Below are positions 23,784 through 25,292 of a stretch of 25,292 nucleotides of DNA, piece after piece. The position numbers were made by a program, and so were the translations under genes. Every line of letters starts with the position of its first letter. The stretch's first letter is position 1. The stretch is from CAZVRZ01 sp964629965. Its GTDB lineage: Bacteria; Chloroflexota; Anaerolineae; Anaerolineales; UBA4823. The stretch covers positions 1 to 25,292 of the forward strand of contig CAZVRZ010000078.1 in NCBI GenBank assembly GCA_964629965.1. The letters are read 5' to 3'. The notes under the pieces are model-generated. The model searched no databases, was not told where the DNA came from, and was given only the letters and a program-made list of their open reading frames with translations.

Positions 23784-25037
23784 ATGAATAACTTTCATTC
23801 ATCGCCCGTTGTGTATTTTGAGCGTTGGCTAACTTCAGCCCTGCAGGATGCCAGCCAGGATCATCCTGTAATTGTATTGACCGGTGCTCGCCAGGTGGGG
23901 AAAAGCACTCTGCTGCTCAATGCGCTGCCGTTTCGCGAATGGCGATTTCATTCGATGGATGATTTCAACGCCTTGCGCCAGGCGCGCCAAGAGCCGGAAG
24001 CGTTGTGGGCGGGCACAGAGCAGGTGGTGCTGGATGAGCTTCAAAAGGCTCCTGAGCTTTTGCCGGCCATTAAGCAGGCTGTAGACCGTCACCCCGGCCG
24101 CTATCGTTTTGTGCTTTCAGGATCGGCTAATTTGCTGCTGATGCGCCAGGTATCGGAGAGTCTGGCTGGACGGGCGGTGTATTTCATCCTGGATCCGTTG
24201 GCCTTGGGTGAAGTGAACCGGACCGAGCCGCCGAATTTGCTGTCGCGTCTGTTGGCTGAAGATTGGCCTGCTGAGCAGGCACTGCCGGTAGTTCCGCCAG
24301 ACCCAATCCCTTTGCTGCTGCGTGGTTTGATGCCGTCGCTGCTGACTCTGACCACGCCCCAGGCCTGGGTGCGCTGGTGGGATGGTTATGTATCCACCTA
24401 CCTGGAGCGCGATTTGCGCCAGGTTTCGCAGATTGACTCGCTGCTCGATTTTCGCCGCCTGATGGAATTGGTGGCTTTGCGCTCTGGCCAACTGCTCAAT
24501 CAATCTGAGCTGGCGCGTGATGCCCAGATGTCGCAGTCAACAGTTCATCGTTATTTAAACTTGCTTGAAACCACGCATATGTTTGAACGCTTGCCTGCAT
24601 ACACCACCAGTCATATAACCCGGCTGCTCAAATCTCCCAAGGCATTTTGGAATGACACTGGCCTGGCGGTATTTCTTTCCGGTTATTATGAGGAAGACGA
24701 TCTGCGCCAAGCGCGTGAAATGGGGGCATATTTTGAAACATTCATCTATCATCATTTGCGCGTTTTATCGCGCCAGATGACTCCCCAGGGTCGCTTGTAT
24801 TTCTGGCGCACCCAAAGCGGAACAGAGGTGGATTTTGTTTTTGAGCATGGAAGAAGGTTTTTGGCAATCGAGGTGAAGCGCACGGCCAATCCTGGTTATG
24901 GCGATACGTCCGGTTTACGCGCTTTCCTGGCCGAATATCCACAAGCTTCAGCCGGGTTGTTGGTACATGGTGGGAGCGAGGTGCGCCGGCTGGGTGATAA
25001 AATCATTGCTGTTCCCTGGACGATGGTTACGGGATAG
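23784..25037 (+). CDS. AAA-type ATPase with DUF4143 domain
   Basis: This 417-residue protein starts at ATG 23784; the open frame extends further upstream, but that part has no family similarity and would overlap the promoter. Residues about 25-160 are an AAA_14-like ATPase: Walker A LTGARQVGKST (32-42), Walker B VVLDELQKAP, and FVLSGSANLLL. A winged-helix-like segment follows (QSELARDAQMSQSTVHRYLNLLETTHMFERLPAY). Then comes the DUF4143 part, with FWNDTGLAVFLSG, GAYFETFIYHHL and a nuclease-like YFWRTQSGTEVDFVFEHGRRFLAIEVKR. The last segment has the Asp-Glu-x-Lys layout of PD-(D/E)xK folds. Many such genes occur as single, easily transferred genes; function is not established. It is followed by a perfect terminator. 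Confidence 0.88.
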   Translation: MNNFHSSPVVYFERWLTSALQDASQDHPVIVLTGARQVGKSTLLLNALPFREWRFHSMDDFNALRQARQEPEALWAGTEQVVLDELQKAPELLPAIKQAVDRHPGRYRFVLSGSANLLLMRQVSESLAGRAVYFILDPLALGEVNRTEPPNLLSRLLAEDWPAEQALPVVPPDPIPLLLRGLMPSLLTLTTPQAWVRWWDGYVSTYLERDLRQVSQIDSLLDFRRLMELVALRSGQLLNQSELARDAQMSQSTVHRYLNLLETTHMFERLPAYTTSHITRLLKSPKAFWNDTGLAVFLSGYYEEDDLRQAREMGAYFETFIYHHLRVLSRQMTPQGRLYFWRTQSGTEVDFVFEHGRRFLAIEVKRTANPGYGDTSGLRAFLAEYPQASAGLLVHGGSEVRRLGDKIIAVPWTMVTG

Positions 25038-25040
25038 AGC

Positions 25041-25075
25041 GAAAAAACCATAGCTCAACAAGCTATGGTTTTTTC
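25041..25075. terminator. Bidirectional intrinsic terminator
   Basis: GAAAAAACCATAGCT (25041-25055) pairs perfectly over 15 bases with AGCTATGGTTTTTTC (25061-25075) around the loop CAACA. The A and T runs at its two ends make it work on both strands. It starts four bases after the AAA ATPase stop. Confidence 0.88.
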
Positions 25076-25078
25076 AGG

Positions 25079-25120
25079 TAGCGGGGCTCAGATTCGAACT
25101 ACTGACCTTCGGGTTATGAG
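25079..25120 (-). pseudogene. 3' half of a Met-type (CAT) tRNA
   Basis: Read on the minus strand, this begins with the anticodon loop CTCATAA (anticodon CAT), then CCCGA, a variable loop, the T-loop TTCGAAT and an acceptor-like CCCCGCTA end. The 5' half is absent: the bases beyond 25120 do not contain D-arm or acceptor complements. The T-stem AGTAG/CTGAG pairs at only three of five positions. It is therefore a decayed fragment, possibly left by integration or recombination at a tRNA gene. Confidence 0.6.
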
Positions 25121-25292
25121 AGATTTTCCTGGTTTCGGAACGTTTTTCACTCAGGCTCCGCATTTTAGCCTGGCCTGAGGGACGCTCTTCTGAAGAGGCC
25201 GGAGGATCTTTGGTTACGAGTTATTAGTCGTATGATAGCGACTTTTTATGACAGGGTCAAGTAGTAGTTTTTTCGTGACCCGGAGGACGATG
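25121..25292. other. Terminal region without a visible gene
   Basis: No coding frame is convincing here. Several small inverted repeats occur: CTCTTC/GAAGAG around one base near 25190, AGTCG/CGACT (25226-25230/25239-25243) followed by T residues, and GGGTCA/TGACCC (25254-25259/25276-25281). GGAGG followed by an ATG at 25290 could begin a gene outside the window. Confidence 0.4.

Noticed and set aside
1..25292. CRISPR arrays, insertion sequences, rRNA and complete tRNA genes
   Set aside because: I looked for regular repeats, transposase motifs and cloverleaf sequences and saw none apart from the tRNA fragment near the right edge.

Overview
The window looks like a piece of a Chloroflexota chromosome, most likely Anaerolineae or a relative. 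This is an inference from gene content: a short alanyl-tRNA synthetase behind a T-box, an octaheme cytochrome operon, membrane-bound MutS-like ATPase, FGE/SUMF1 protein with a Pro/Thr linker, and moderate GC. I ran no database search. About 17 real genes are visible. Three of them are broken or carry internal deletions, and a tRNA fragment lies near the right edge.

Left part (1-2857): the N-terminal two thirds of a clostripain-family (C11) lipoprotein runs off the left edge on the minus strand. It is divergent from alaS on the plus strand. The space between them holds a good sigma70-type promoter and a complete transcription-terminating T-box riboswitch with a likely alanine specifier. The AlaRS itself stops after the editing domain and lacks the C-Ala domain.

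Sulfur/cytochrome operon (9401 down to 2867, minus): arsR-type repressor, octaheme tetrathionate-reductase-family cytochrome, a 949-residue heptaheme cytochrome fused to a membrane cytochrome b, then two YeeE/YedE-type sulfur transporter halves. The second half is fused to a degenerate rhodanese and ends in a Gly-Gly-Cys-Gly tail. Tight spacing and consistent Shine-Dalgarno sites argue for one transcript. The likely job is respiration or handling of thiosulfate, tetrathionate or another sulfur or nitrogen oxyanion, with uptake of sulfane sulfur. This is the strongest candidate for an undescribed system here.

Middle (9561-15828): a two-domain GNAT acetyltransferase (minus) faces away from a plus-strand pair, a transmembrane MutS-like ATPase and a winged-helix/TPR protein. 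On the minus strand follow an iron-sulfur L-serine dehydratase and, upstream of it, a YhhN-family membrane protein.

Decay zone and iron operon (15934-20481): an alpha/beta hydrolase broken by one missing base and a NarL/LuxR regulator lacking half of its receiver and half of its HTH. Next comes an iron-uptake operon in which Fur is fused to FeoA, followed by feoB and a Cys-rich FeoC, with ATGA stop/start overlaps. A 43-bp inverted repeat covers the transcription start.

Right part (20551-25292): a threonine synthase fused to a complete response-regulator receiver domain (minus). Then an FGE/SUMF1-domain protein that seems to have lost a protein-kinase domain by in-frame deletion, and a DUF4143-type AAA ATPase with a promoter that predicts a leaderless mRNA. 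A perfect bidirectional terminator, a 3' half of a Met-type tRNA, and about 170 bases with no visible gene close the window.
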